A stretch of DNA of 64,000 nucleotides from Gnomoniopsis sp. IMI 355080. Taxonomy: Eukaryota; Ascomycota; Sordariomycetes; Diaporthales; Gnomoniaceae. The notes beneath the pieces are model-generated. The model was not told the origin of the DNA. It saw nothing but the letters and a program-made list of their open reading frames with translations, and did not search any database. The translations under genes were made by a program, and so were the position numbers. The stretch covers positions 62,001-126,000 of the forward strand of contig JAPEVC010000095.1 of assembly GCA_027946555.1 (NCBI GenBank). The letters are read 5' to 3'. Shown piece by piece: positions 10,389 through 22,300 of this stretch (positions within the stretch are counted from its first letter, which is position 1; each line of letters begins with the position of its first letter).

Positions 10389-11546
10389 ATGGACTTGCAA
10401 ATACCACTGCCCATCCGTCTCGCTGCCTCCTCATCACTTGAAGAGACAACAGCAACTCCTGAGACTCCAGACCCTCCGGCCTCCGTCCAACCGGCTCCAC
10501 CAGGCCCAGCTTCAAGCCTGAGCCCGAATCCATACCCCACTGGGAACCGCGCTGCTGGGCATACTGGCAATGCACAGACACCATTATCCCCCGGATCGAG
10601 ATTCCAAGCCGCAACTGGACCCAGCAATCATCAGTTTTGGTTGAAGGATGCTAAAGTCGCTGAGGACCTGTTCACTGTAAGTCTACACTGATGGGCATTT
10701 GGATCTCCATATTCAAACCTAGGTAATTAACGAGCTTGGCATAGTTACACCGTAGCGCGCAGGATCTTGTGAACTTTGTACGTAGAAGCAAAAGCTACTC
10801 CCTCCCTCCTGATCTGGGCTTCCACCTCTTGGGATCTCCCCAAGGCAATATGTCTACTTGTAACACAAAAAGCGCCATCACAAGCGATCTCAGGTGTACT
10901 AGGCCGTCAGACAATACCAAAAGAGCCCAACCAAGTTTCTTCAGAATTATATCAAACTCACCCTAACTCAAACTCTCAGGCCTCCGCCTTGATTGGCAAC
11001 AATGACCCTGCTTTGGGCTACCGTCCCATCCCCGTCATGTCCGACGGCGACGTGCTCTTCATGACCCAGCTCTCCAACGATATTGTGCGCAGTGTAAACG
11101 GCATTACCAGTATTCGCCAGCATGGCACGCGCATGCGAAGGCGCAGGGTCAAACACGGCCATCCTGAGCCGCCACAACCAACACCAACACCAAGAGGTGA
11201 TTACTCGGCGCACCGCTCGAACACGACTGCTGCAGCGAGAAGGTCACGAGAAGAGACCGCCGGTAGTGATGGGCGGTCGCGAAGGGTGCGGGTGTGTATT
11301 GTCTTTACGATATCCTGCCTATTATAACATTACTGACCGTGGGTCCCACGACAGCAATCTATAGAGGATGATGAGCTACAGCAGTGTTATAAATGTGGGA
11401 GAACGGAGACGCCCGAGTGGCGCAAGGGCCCTGACGGGTTGCTCTGTAATTCATGCGGCCTGGTGTACATGAAGCAGAGGCGCAAACAGAAAATGGCTGA
11501 AAGGGCTCAAAGGGCCGAGAGGGGAGAAAAGTCTGGTAAGAAATAG
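10389..11546 (+). CDS. GATA-type zinc-finger transcription factor
   Basis: Predicted DNA-binding factor recognising GATA-like sites, nuclear. Proposed exons: 10389-10676, 10745-10777, 10980-11291 and 11355-11546 (274 aa). The first intron (GTAAGT...CATAG) and last intron (GTGTGT, CTGAC branch, ACAG) are well supported. The second (10778-10979; GTACGT, CTAAC then CTCTCAG) fits phase but is long and less sure, and a further small exon could sit inside it. The N-terminus is Pro/Ser/Thr-rich. A conserved-looking block (PIPVMSDGDVLFMTQLSNDI) precedes a basic RMRRRR patch. The single finger lies in the last exon, about 11385-11456: CYKC, then TPEWRKGPDG, then CNSCGLVYMKQRRKQK, with 16 residues between the Cys pairs rather than the usual 17 or 18. 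The basic tail ends shortly after. Not assignable to a named fungal GATA factor. Confidence 0.8.
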
Positions 11547-12055
11547 ACGACACAAAGTTTGTCCTTTGGGTCTTATGGCGGTTTATGTTTTACGCATGGA
11601 GCATTGGGTAAAAGGTGTAATGGTCAAGGGGCGGGGAGCTAAGGTCACTCTAACATTCACAGGCACATGGAAACAGCCGGGCGTTGGAAGAGTATCGGCG
11701 CCAGGAGCAAGGTTGATTTTGGTGATTTTTGTCCGTTCAAAGAAAGGCTTTGGAATGGCCAGCTCTCTGATTGTGTACATATATGCGTCACATGAGCAGC
11801 TAATCAGACTAGGGGCATTCACATTCCCACCTCTATTCACTGTATTCAGCCCATCTTCTACAGCCTTATGTACGAAGCGGACTAGGACGACAATGCAATC
11901 GAAAAAAGGACCGCTAAGGCAGGACTTGATGTTGATACAGATTTCCCCTCCGCCTCGATCTGATCGTTCTATACACCAAAATTCCCGACGGCCCGGACCA
12001 CCAACTCCCAATTTATGCAACCACCCTGACGCCAGAAATCGTATGCAATAGATCA
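11547..12055. other. Convergent 3' intergenic region
   Basis: Tail-to-tail spacer between the GATA factor (+) and ISY1 (-). Open frames occur on both strands but have no family-like content. The 3' UTRs of both genes should lie here. Confidence 0.55.
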
Positions 12056-12866
12056 TCACCCAGCGAACTGGTCCAACAATTTCCTCCTCCGCCGATCTAT
12101 TAGCTCCTCCTGCACTTCCTCCACCGTTGGCAGTTCCCATGATCGTCCATCACCTGCATCACCGGGCAACGGCACCCAGTCTGGCGGCACCTCCTTGCTC
12201 CCATTCTTCCCCAGCCCCTCAAATGCCATGCTCTCTTTCTCAGCTTCGTACGCCAATAGCTCCTCGTCTTCCTCGTCCGGCGCATAACCATAATACGCCG
12301 CATCCACCACCCTCCTCAAGTCGTCCCTCTGTTCCAGCGACTTCTCCTCCCTTCCATCCTTCTTCGCCTTCGCCGCCGCCTCGAACATCTCCTTGACACC
12401 TGGCAGCTCCCTCGCTCTGCCAAAGTACTTGTAGCCCTTATTCCCCACGCCCGGTACCTCCCGCCCACTCTCATCATACGTCTTCCCACCGCCGGCGACG
12501 CGCATGTAATTTGGCCCGCCGAGGTTACGTATCTGCACCTCCCACATATACTTTTCGCGCATGAGCTTGTTGATCTCGTCGTTGACGTCGCGAATCTGGT
12601 AGTCGCTGAGCGCGGGGTCCTGGATCTTGGAGACCTTGCGCGAGATCTCTTTGAGCACTTGGCCGCGCCACTTCTCGCAGTTGGGGATGCTGTCTTGCTC
12701 GGTGATCAGTCGGGGTCGGCGCGAGCGTCCAGCGTCGATGATGCCTAGGTCCGCGGCTTGCGCTTCGCGGAAGCGGAAGAGCATCGACTGGGCCTTTTCC
12801 GAGTTTCGCGCCTGGAAGATGGGTGTTAGCTCGAGCTTGCAGAAAAATGAGGGAGGTACTTACCAT
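12056..12866 (-). CDS. ISY1: Pre-mRNA-splicing factor Isy1
   Basis: Component of the Prp19-associated spliceosome complex, nuclear; involved in first-step fidelity in yeast. 252 aa. Two coding exons: 12866-12864, which is only the ATG, and 12811-12056. The intron (GTAAGT...CCAG, 12863-12812) is placed because joining it gives M-ARNSEKAQSMLFRFREAQ, the family's highly conserved N-terminus. Further family blocks are CEKWRGQVLKEISRKVSKIQ, NKLMREKYMWEVQIRNLGGP and GYKYFGRARELPGV. The C-terminal half is acidic, then ends with a basic RRRRKLLDQF helix, as is usual. An internal ATG would give a shortened protein that lacks ten conserved residues. Convergent with the GATA gene. Confidence 0.95.
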
Positions 12867-13228
12867 CTTGAATGTAGTATGGGACGCGATGCGCCTAAAA
12901 GGAAAAGGTGTGATTGCTGAGTGTGTGTTTTTAAAGGTACTTGAGCGAGGAGGTTGGAGGTTGCCTACACTGGATGTCGGCCCTTGGCAATTCGCGGCAA
13001 AGTTTAGGTGGGACCGTGAACTGGCGGGAAGCTAGCAAGGGTCCTCCAACTTCATCACGCTTTCGAGCGTGTTCAACCCGCGTTTGTTAACCTCGCCTCT
13101 TTTCACCTGCATCTCAACCCCGGGTCAGACTGTGTTCTGCTCAACCTTGTGCTGCGTCTTGTGATTGGAACTCCACTATCAGGTCTCTCTTGGCGAAGAG
13201 AAGAAGACGTCGACAAGTATCGACCTCC

Positions 13229-14260
13229 ATGACCGGCCGCACTCCTCAGCTGGGAGTCTCAGGCTTTGCAGGCTTGCTCAAAGGCCAGGAGAGCCTCTAT
13301 GGTCACTTGTGGCGCTTTCTCTCCATTTCCGTTCTCCTTTTATGCCTAGAAGCTTTCTAGCCTATTCTATCAAGCACCGTGTCCTCAAACGTTTCTTCAA
13401 GGTCAACAGCCAGCCCAAGATGAGCCTCCTGAACCTCATCGGAGGAGCACATCTCCAAGCGGAGCGACGGCGTTCACCTATTCCCGCTTAAAGCAGTTCT
13501 GGCTCGGAATTACGTGCCAACGGAGCATCACGTTGTGATTTCCTCCGAACGATTCCTGGTACAACCATGCCATAATGCTCATTGGTGCTTTATCGGCCAG
13601 TCATGGCTGTCCGCGCATCAAGTTCGCGGTTGGATTCAAAATTCCCACCATCACGAACGGCTCAATCTCAGAATGTCTGCGTCGAGCACAATCTTTATAT
13701 GGGAGGGATCCTGCGATGAGCAGATGTCCAGTGCACTAGTATCTTTTCGAATACTAGTCAAGAACGAAATGACTATGTTGAATCGCTTTGGGAGCGGGTG
13801 ACCGAGCAGAAGGTACCAGAGCATGGGAAGAAGCTTGATGGGTCGGCGGCTTTGCGGATACCTCTGGCGTGCCAATGTACTGGTCACGAAGGTGCCATCC
13901 TGAGCATCAGGGTCGGAAGATTGCAGCTGGAGCTGGAGATTATGCACGGCGGCTGGGGCTTGGCTCCGAACCGCTTACGATGTCCTCCATCGGACTCCGT
14001 CTTATCACGGCATCCAAGAGCAGAACTTATCAGCTCTGTCCAACGTGGCCCGGCACTCAGCATTGTCGGCCTTTCGCGAGCTTCGAGACGCGGTCGCGCA
14101 GTAACCACCCACCGGCAGCTCAATACAACTTCCAACCTAGCAACCACAACCCCAACTGCAGTCAACCATATAACACAACTCTCAACGGTGGTTCTTTAAC
14201 AACTATGGTCCAGTGGTCATGTGGAATGACTTCAATTCCACCAGAAATCTAACTTGTTGC
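13229..14260 (+). pseudogene. Possible decayed or multi-exon gene
   Basis: Several plus-strand segments read like protein but in changing frames: one from ATG 13229 (MTGRTPQLGVSGFAGLLKGQ), one near 13360-13515 (AFTYSRLKQFWLGI), one near 13607-13735 (IKFAVGFKIPTITNGSISEC), one near 13740-13812 (QERNDYVESLWERVTEQK), one near 13811-14110 in a single frame with one in-frame TGA (includes NLSALSNVARHSALSAFREL), and one near 14190-14240 (NNYGPVVMWNDFNSTRNL). I found no set of GT-AG introns that joins them cleanly. This could be a pseudogene with several indels, an intron-rich gene that I cannot resolve, or chance. No family is recognised. Confidence 0.22.
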
Positions 14261-14447
14261 AGGTCACCAGTTCAAATTGCATTTTACACAGTTTCAGCAA
14301 GCACTTCAATGCATCTAAGCATCACACAGGGGGGTCTCAGAGGCAATGCCCAGAGCATCGAATACGTTCAAAGAGAAGAGGCTTCAAAAATTCAAACAAA
14401 GTCAAACAATAATGCAAAATTTAAATAAGCAAGAAAAATACCCGAGG

Positions 14448-14475
14448 TCCAAGATCCAAGATCCAAGATCCAAGA
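14448..14475. repeat. 7-bp tandem repeat, four copies
   Basis: Four perfect copies of TCCAAGA in direct succession in a non-coding gap. Simple-sequence repeat with no evident function. Confidence 0.95.
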
Positions 14476-16249
14476 TCATAGAGTCAGGAGCTCGAAGCAA
14501 AACGTTTCAAGCGGACATTGTGACAGCAGTAAGTACAACGACCCCTATCCTCTGCTTTCCATATGACCACTGGACCTTCATTTTTTTCCGATTTCATCAA
14601 TCTTCAATGACCTTTGAGGATGTTGCTCGATCGTCGAAGTGACGTCGCGGCTGACCAGCAATCCATCCGTAGTCTTCTATATGCAGCAAAGATGACAAGC
14701 CGCTCCTCATCGAACAGCATTTTGGGCTGCCACACTGTTTTTGCTCAGCACGTCCCCCTTGAAAGAACGACGCACTGGAAAAGCATAGACAATTTATGCA
14801 CACAAAAACCCCAAGATTGGCCTTATCCCATAGCAACCCCAGATCCAACACCTCTCCCGTCCCAAGTGGGAGTCGGAGGTAACCCAGTCTGCCGTGACGA
14901 TACCACTCGGGATGAGCTTTCCCAGCCTTGACCCTCGAGTTTCTCATCCAGGTGCGAAGCAGAGTGGACATGATATCACCACAAAGAACAGAGATCCGAG
15001 CAGACGCCCTGACAGAGCGGTAGGCGTGGTCTTGTGTTGTAGACGTCGTGGTTCATACCAGCACGTTTGTTTGAGAACGATGATGGTAAAATCTTACTCT
15101 CTGCAAGGAGATTGTGCCAACCTCGATCTGGAAGGGCCGTCCTAGAATGGACCACGACTCCTGGAGCATCGGTTCACACTACCTTCCCATCCCCTTCTAT
15201 CCACTTTCTTCCCTGTCTTGCATGGCCCTCTTCCCACTTCCCTGACGCTTCAGACCGCAATGACGACAGCAACCAAGGACCAGAGGCAGCCAACGCGCCG
15301 CCGGTGACGGTTACCAAAATTATAGTTTTCAATCGGAGCGGTCGGACGTCATTCATGGTGTTCGGCGGTGAAATAGGTCTGCCTTTGCCCCCCCTACAGG
15401 GGAGACAGGTGGAACAATACAGAACAAAATGCCCGGTGATGACAGTTAGTCCGAAAAGCCAAATTTGCAGGCAGCAGAAGCCTCGCGAGAGGCGACGGTT
15501 GTCGTTGAGAACCTAGGAGAGCTAATCTGAGGGCGATTTTCATTTCATTTCTTTCTCTCATGTCGTCTTGCGTTGCTTGCGCACTATTGATGTATGTTTA
15601 ATAGCACCGAAAGGGCCAAGTGGTCGTGGTCGGGAGTACTGGATCTTGCGTGGGAGGTGACAGCAGCTGGTAGTCATACTACGGATAGAACTGAGCCCAA
15701 GGGCATCTTGCGCTTGACCTTGCTCAGGCTGCTCAGGACCAGCCCTCATATGGTACGGTGCTCGACCAATCTGCAGTTATCCAAGGTCGGCAGAAAACGC
15801 ATAGGAAATCCTGAAGAATTAACAGGTCCTTTGTAGACGCGATTGTAAAGAATTGACGCTGCACCTAGTCCGATTACAAGGTTCGTCTGGGCTAGACCAT
15901 TGCCTCATTCTCTTTTGCCTTTCGACCCTACTTTTCTCTCGCCTTTGCCGTAAGGCCTTCAAAGCTTATCAGCAGCGAAAACCAGATCACATATAGCCTC
16001 GCAGCGCATGTCATCAAAGTGCTCATTTATTGGATCCGTAGACTTTTGTGAACCCCAGGCCCATTCCCATAAAGGCCTTCCCTTATGTACTGTACATTTG
16101 CAAGTGATGCCTTGTGATCTCGCCAGATGCTCCATTCGACCCAGCTCCTTAGAAATCAATCATCTTGCCATCGCAGATTCGTGACCGTCTTGTAGCCCGA
16201 TAACTTCGCAATTCCACTGGAAATTTCTCGTCTCGTACCATGGAGTCCT

Positions 16250-17823
16250 TTACTGCGTCTTCTTGACCTCTGTCGCCTGTCGCACAGGCTTGTTATACAT
16301 CCATACAGCAACAAAAATGAGCCAGCCGGCGCAGGTGACGCCAATGCTGACGAGGTAGGGCCAGGCGGCGGGGATCTCGTATGAGTACGGGTACTCGTCG
16401 TGGGCCATGTGGCGGACCGTCACGGTGCGCTTCTCCTCAATGTTGGTCAGGAACGGCCGCTTGTAGTTAACCATGAAGTTGAAGACGCCGTGATGATCCG
16501 GAACCGTGAACTTGACCTTGTAGACGCCCTCTGTCTCGGTCGAGGCGCGCTTCTGCGGCTGAAGTTGAAGACGGTGGAAAGGGGAGAGCATGCTAAACTC
16601 GAGTTGCAGCTCGTCGTTGTCAGGGACCTTGAAGTTGAACCACTTGTCCCCGACCCACTCGGAGAGGGAGATGGTGTACTCCTAAAGCTGGTATTAGTAG
16701 GTGGTAATCACAATCTTAGCATGGAAAACACATACCGCAGTGTGATTGACGCGGTAGATACCAGGGTTGGAGACATTGCCCAGCTCGAGACATTGGTGCT
16801 CGACAGAATTGACACGTAGGTGTCCAATCTCTTGGAACGTCCAGCCAGTGATGCGACGGGCGAACTGCTCGTTCCATGTCTTCACGGACGCCTTGTCACC
16901 AGGGCGCTGGACCTTGGCGTCAAACCACTTGTCCTGGAAAGCCTCGGCGGATCCCACAACGGTGAAGCGGGCCGAGTTGCGCGCCTGGAAGACTGAGACC
17001 AGGTCAAGCTGCTCACCGGCAGCAAAGACCTCGTCGACAACCTCCTTCTGCTCCTTCTCGTTGTAGATGTAGGCGGTGCGAGGCGCCTTGATAACGGGGG
17101 TCAACTGAGGACCGTCGCCGAGGACGTGGCCAATAGCGCGAGGGAATGCGATCAAATCGTCCTTGCCCCCAGCGAAGTAGTTCTTGGTGCCGGGCTTGTA
17201 CTGGAGAGGGGCCTGCAGGAGCAGGACATCGTGGTGGTCTGCGGCGCTGGATACATCGTAGTTGAAGTGGTCGACCACGAGGCCGGTTCGCTCGGCGGGG
17301 AGGTGGATGTCGAGCTCAAGGAGGGCGTTGTTGAGGGCAGTAGGAACGGAGTGGGTGGAGCTCAGGGCCACCAAGATGTCACCGCCAGCATTGAGGAAGT
17401 CGAGAATAAGCTTCGCTGTCAAGTTGGGACCGAGACCTAAACCACGGCGCTGTCAGTCTTTTGGAGTATAATTCAGATGGGCAGAAAAGTGGTCTTGTCT
17501 TACCCTTGGACTTGATTGGGAAGAAAATGATGTGGTCATAAGTCTTCTCGCCCAAGTGGCTCAACTTAAGGTCGGCGTCCTTGGGAGTCGCATGGCTGAT
17601 CTTGTAGCCTCGGCCTGGAGAAGAGGGAAACCCGTTAGCAATTGAAGCAAAGCACAGTTGATGTTTTCGAGGTACACATACTCTCCAGGTCTCCCAGGAA
17701 TTTTGAGTATAGCTGCTTGTCCTCGACATCTTCCCAGATGCTCAAGAGGCGATCACCAGTAGCACTGAGTGCTTGCGCAACTGCTGCTAGGAAGAGCAGC
17801 AGGCATGAGAGGACCACCTTCAT
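16250..17823 (-). CDS. WBP1: Oligosaccharyltransferase 48-kDa subunit
   Basis: Subunit of the ER oligosaccharyltransferase complex that transfers the preassembled glycan to Asn in nascent proteins (OST48/Wbp1). 461 aa from four exons: 17823-17682, 17614-17504, 17436-16736 and 16681-16250, with short introns (GTATGT/CCAG, GTAAGA/TTTAG, GTATGT/TTTAG) and all phases consistent. An N-terminal signal peptide (MKVVLSCLLLFLAAVAQALS) leads into the luminal domain, with family text such as SRGYKISHATPKDADLKLS and GLGPNLTAKLILDFLNAGG. One transmembrane helix lies near the end (YLVSIGVTCAGWLIFVAVWM). The extreme C-terminus is KKTQ, a dilysine KKXX ER-retrieval signal, as known for Wbp1. It is divergent from the complex I subunit gene, with 556 bp between the starts. 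Confidence 0.95.
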
Positions 17824-18379
17824 CTTCTGTGTACAACCAGCTATGCAGATGTTGGATGGGGATGAATAGGAGAAAGAAAGGCAGTGATATGAGAGAGGGC
17901 GACGACAGCTCCTAGCTTGTCATATGGCAGCAGTTTTGTTGTCGTGCAGCTGGAGTCGAGGATTATCACCAGAGTTCCAGGTCCAGAAAGTTGAATTGGC
18001 GAACAGCTCTGGATACGTAGGCCTTTGCCAAGACCGTCCTGCTGCCGTGGGGGACCTCCAAACTGACCCCTGGCTTCCCGCTTCACCTGCTGCGTGGCTT
18101 CTTGCTAGGCTTGCGCAGCCTTGCTCCAAGACAAGGACTCCCTGTCGGTCTCCAGCACAGACCACTCAAAGCAGGGATTAGGACAAACCCGCTCTTATGA
18201 TGGCCCGAACCAGCCAATGAAGCCCGCCGCCATCAGTATGACCTCTGACTTCACCTGTTGAAAGCTCGCCGAGCACTCGAGCAGTCAACTTCCCAATTGC
18301 ACCACCACAAGTATGCCACTCCTTGCCCACAGCCCTCCTTTGCAGTACGAGCGGCTCTAACACTCTCCTAGAAGTCAAC
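17824..18379. promoter_or_regulatory. Divergent promoter region
   Basis: 556 bp between the starts of WBP1 (-) and the complex I 9.5 kDa subunit (+). A CCAAT motif (18214-18218, plus strand) lies about 165 bp upstream of the complex I start. No coding region is supported. Shared regulation is only inferred from position. Confidence 0.45.
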
Positions 18380-18679
18380 ATGTCCGGCGGCGCGCCCCTC
18401 TTCTGGCAGCAGCCCCTCCGATACTGGCGCTGGGCAGCCCGCGAGCGTCCCGCCCTCTTCTGGTCCTGCATCATAGGAGGCGCCGGCCCCGTTATGCTAG
18501 CCGTCGTCCCACCCATCAGGCACCGGCTCGGTGACCCAGACGCGAAGCCTATCCCTATGACATATCCAAGTACGGTCTCTACGCTTCCCCACTGCGAGAA
18601 GGTGGACACTGACAGCAACATAGTCCCTCCAGGCCCTAGGAAGCAATTAACCGGCTACGACGACGATACCGAACAATGA
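18380..18679 (+). CDS. nuo9.5: Complex I 9.5 kDa subunit
   Basis: Small accessory subunit of mitochondrial NADH:ubiquinone oxidoreductase, inner membrane. 81 aa in two exons, 18380-18569 and 18624-18679; the intron (GTACGG...CATAG) joins MTYP to IPPGPRKQLTGYDDD, giving the family's C-terminus. N-terminus MSGGAPLFWQQPLRYWRWAA, then a single hydrophobic helix (ALFWSCIIGGAGPVMLAVVP), then PPIRHRLGD and PIPMTYPIP. This matches the fungal 9.5 kDa subunit, proposed to correspond to NDUFA3. Without the intron the frame continues into unrelated residues. The donor GTACGG is weaker than others in this window. It converges on the BEACH gene. Confidence 0.92.
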   Translation: MSGGAPLFWQQPLRYWRWAARERPALFWSCIIGGAGPVMLAVVPPIRHRLGDPDAKPIPMTYPSTVSTLPHCEKVDTDSNIVPPGPRKQLTGYDDDTEQ

Positions 18680-19360
18680 GTTGATGTCTGTAAGGCAAAA
18701 TAATCTGCAACGGCCCCTGATGTGGCTGCGGCTACGGCTGGGTCGCGGACATTGTTTCCTGGGAGTGTCAGAATGAAGGACTTGACAGCGAGCTTGAGGC
18801 AACTGTACATAGGGAGGCGTTGGGGCTAGGAATCAAAAATAAACCATCTAAATCACCCCCACGCTCATCGACTATCGTATTTGAACAATGCGGAGGGTAG
18901 AATTTGATGCCCATCTCGGGTGGGAAAGCGACAAACCCCGGTCTTGATTGCGCGGACCCACGGCTCGTCTTGCTTCGCTCGTTTACGCAAATATAGACAA
19001 ACAGGTCGTGCCAAACGACACGGTGCAATCCTGGGCCATTATATGCAATCGAATTTCTGAATGTTCTCATCTGTACTCAAGCTCTATCGCCGTATCTCAC
19101 CTCTATATCCACCACCCGTGTAAGACTGCTTCTATCACCAGCGGTCAACTCCACAAGACAACCAAACAACGTCAAGGAATGCCAAACTCCTGCGGACTTT
19201 TGTCTTATACCAGCACACAAAATCAGCAGTATATATACCAACCACGCAATGCTGAAGCAGTGAACCAACACGCCATGCCAGCCGACCGTTCCATCCCGTT
19301 TCCATGCATTCTGCGCCCTCACAAGCTGATGGTCGATCCTGAAGACGAGCAAACATGCAG
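18680..19360. other. Convergent 3' intergenic region
   Basis: Tail-to-tail spacer of about 680 bp between the complex I subunit gene (+) and the BEACH gene (-). Only short, unremarkable frames. Holds the 3' UTRs. Confidence 0.55.
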
Positions 19361-22300
19361 CTAGCGTTGCTCCCTCTGTACCAGGTTCCATTCATACTAT
19401 TCAAAACCATCAGTCAGCATTCACGTGAAACGTCAAAGCAGACAACGTCACAGCATTTGAGAGAGGCATGACTTACCACCTTCCCATCCTCATCTCCAGT
19501 GTACACCACTGTAGGCATTGGCGTCACACACGTAATCGGTGCATCCACATTCTGGCCATTTTCACTCTTGGAATCCACATGATCCAGCCTCCTCAGCAAC
19601 TCCAGCACCCATCGCCCATCACCCTTTCTCACAGCCCTCCGCCATACATTCACCCGGCCTCTCCTGTGACCGGTGAAGACGAGAAAATTCTCGAGCCATT
19701 CACTGCCTTGTCCTTCATAGAACGCACAAGAATGAACATAGTCATCCTGTCCCTCACCGCCACAGACATTCTGCTCAAGGAGCAATTCGCCATTGAGCGT
19801 GAAGAGCAGCACATTGGGACCCGAACACAGCATGATTTCGCCTGAAACATCATTGATTCGCGCGCACTCAACGGGCCGGGTAATGGGGAGCTTGCGGATG
19901 AATTCTAGGCGATTCAAGTCCCAAAGGAATGCGTTGCCATCCTGCGAGACGGTGAGGAACGTGCTGAACGCCTTGGAGATGGCAATGGTGTTCACAGGGG
20001 TTTTGTGGCCGAAGAGAGACAGTCGCGGGGCAAGCTCGACGTTTTTGCCCGGAGGTGACTTGACCGTGTACACGGAGACCACACAGTCTTCGCCAGCGGT
20101 AATAAGGGTCTTCGCGTCAGCAAAAGAGACGCAAGAGATCTGACCTTGGTGCAGGTTCTCGAGTAGACCAATCGGCTTGCGGTTGTCACTGAGGAAGAAA
20201 CGAATGCTGTTGTCCGCAAACCCCCATTCTAAGAACTTGTCGAAATGCGGCGGCATGTTGATGCGGAAGGGCGAAGCGCATAGAAGTCGATCTAGCTTCG
20301 CCGCATAGATGAGGGATGCGACGCGCTCGTGACTCTCCAGAAGAGGGTAACTGACCCGTGTCAAGGACTGCACACCAGTATCTAGTCGCTTGGGTGGGTT
20401 ACTGTTGAAATCGCGCGAGGGATGGGGCTTTGAGAACACCTGGTGGGGGGTCTGACCGAAGTTGTGGATGATGTTTGTGACAATGGCCCGCTCTTGTCCG
20501 ACCAGACTGTCTAGGTCGATGGCCCCGTGGTAAGACAGGTGATGGAAGACATTCAGATTCTCGACAGAAGCTTCGCCTTTTTGCTTGAATCCAAAGACTA
20601 AATCAATCCAACGGTGCAGGTTCTGCGTCACGTAAGGACTTTCAAGCGCCTCTCGATTCTTTTGGACGAAGATCTTTGGGTCTCCCTTAGCCCAAGGTGG
20701 GAGTATAACATTGTCAACCTTGCCAGCATTGCCTTGGCGCTCACCGAAATTGTATCCATTCAAGTTGGTGAGAAAGTCGGGCAGGTAGAAGAACTCAGGA
20801 ATGAGCTCTCGGACGTCTGTTCCGGTATCTCGTGATGAAGATTTCCATGCGCCCTCAATGGAATAAAACAACCGGTCTGGGTGATCAAAGGAGCCACCTT
20901 GAAGTAGCATGTATGATTGCACGAAGGGAGGTAGCCGAATGAGGTAGGAAGCGACAACCATCGCAGAGGAATAGTGAGTCCCGTAGTGGAAGGGTATCTC
21001 ACCGACTTCCATCAAATTGTTGTAGCGCATCTTGTAATCTGTCTGTCGAGCGACTGTCTGCGCGCCCATTGGCTTGGAGAGGTCTCGAAATGAAGCAGGG
21101 TCATCCAGATCAAGCTCCTCGCTGGTATAATCCGCCAGAACCCAAGGGAAAACCGGATACTGGGTGAGGTCGTTGAAAGTTCTACCTGCCATTGTGTTGA
21201 CGAGCATGAGGTAGTGAAAGTTCGAGATCTCTCCTCGCTGCCACCTTCTCATAATCGGATTCCAAGGAGAGGTGTTGAAGATAGAACCAAACTTGAATCC
21301 AAGACTCTGTGGTGCTTCGTCAAGGACTTTGATCGCCTCCAGTCTCCAGGCATCTTCTGGATTGGGAAGCGATTTTGAGTCCGAGGTATGAGGAGTCTTG
21401 TTTGACAGCCTTGTGAAAACCTCGTCTCGAATGGACGGATTGAGCGCAGTCATGAGATAGCTCCGGCCATCCGTAAAGAAGATCTCGATAGCCACATCCC
21501 TGAAGAGGAAGCGCCGCTTGGAAATACTAATCACATCGTGCCACCTCCAGCTCCGAGACTCTTGCTGCTCGTTACGATTCTCTCTTTTAGGTTTCTCAGC
21601 GCCTTTGCTGCCAGTGATGATCTGAGAATAGGGGTCACGTTCATCAGGTGAGGCCTGCCAAACGTTGATAATTTCTCCGTCGACGCTGCGGAAGACGTTA
21701 TCCATGATGTACAGTGCCTCTTTGCCGATGATCAGGATACCTTCGCAGGCTTCCAGACCGATGATTCGGGAGATGTTGTATACGCTTTGAATTGTATCGC
21801 CAAGTTCAAGACGTCTCATAACTTTTCTGTTCTTGTCCTCAAAAGCATCATCGCCTTCGGGTTCATTCAGATCCTCAATCATTTCGAAGTCATCTTCGGG
21901 CGTGACGCCTCCATCCGAGGACTGTTCCATCTGACCAGGTTCGCCAGTCATGGCTGTAGCCTCCCCAGGCTTATCCGAGGTTCCGGGGAGAGGCGTGTTG
22001 GCGCCCGAGGCGCCTGCTTCAATCTTGGTATCCAGTCTCAGTCCAGGCACGCTTGGAAGTGTCTCCGCGGGCTTCACCTCGGAGTGTTTCTTCTTTGCCT
22101 GCTTCGATTGATACTCATCCTGCAGCTTGGAATTGTCGGGCAGCAGTCGCAGACGCATCCTATTTCTGCCCTCAGTTCTATCCAATTTCCACTTGATCCC
22201 AGTGGTCTGCTCAGCAAACACGCCACCAGGCCTTTTGAGATCTCTGTCCATCTTGGCGAAGGAAGAAACAAGGAAGACAAAATCGTCCTGCTGATCCTGG

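Larger units (their letters stand above)
12867..16249. other. 3.4-kb gap with coding-like fragments
   Basis: No complete gene can be supported between the ISY1 start and the WBP1 stop. It holds a frame-broken coding-like stretch (see the entry at 13229-14260), a 7-bp tandem repeat at 14448-14475, and otherwise only short frames. The part from 14.5 to 16.2 kb shows nothing recognisable. Confidence 0.45.

Noticed and set aside
13884..14165. 93-codon minus frame
   Set aside because: No family content and overlaps the better plus-strand coding-like segments.
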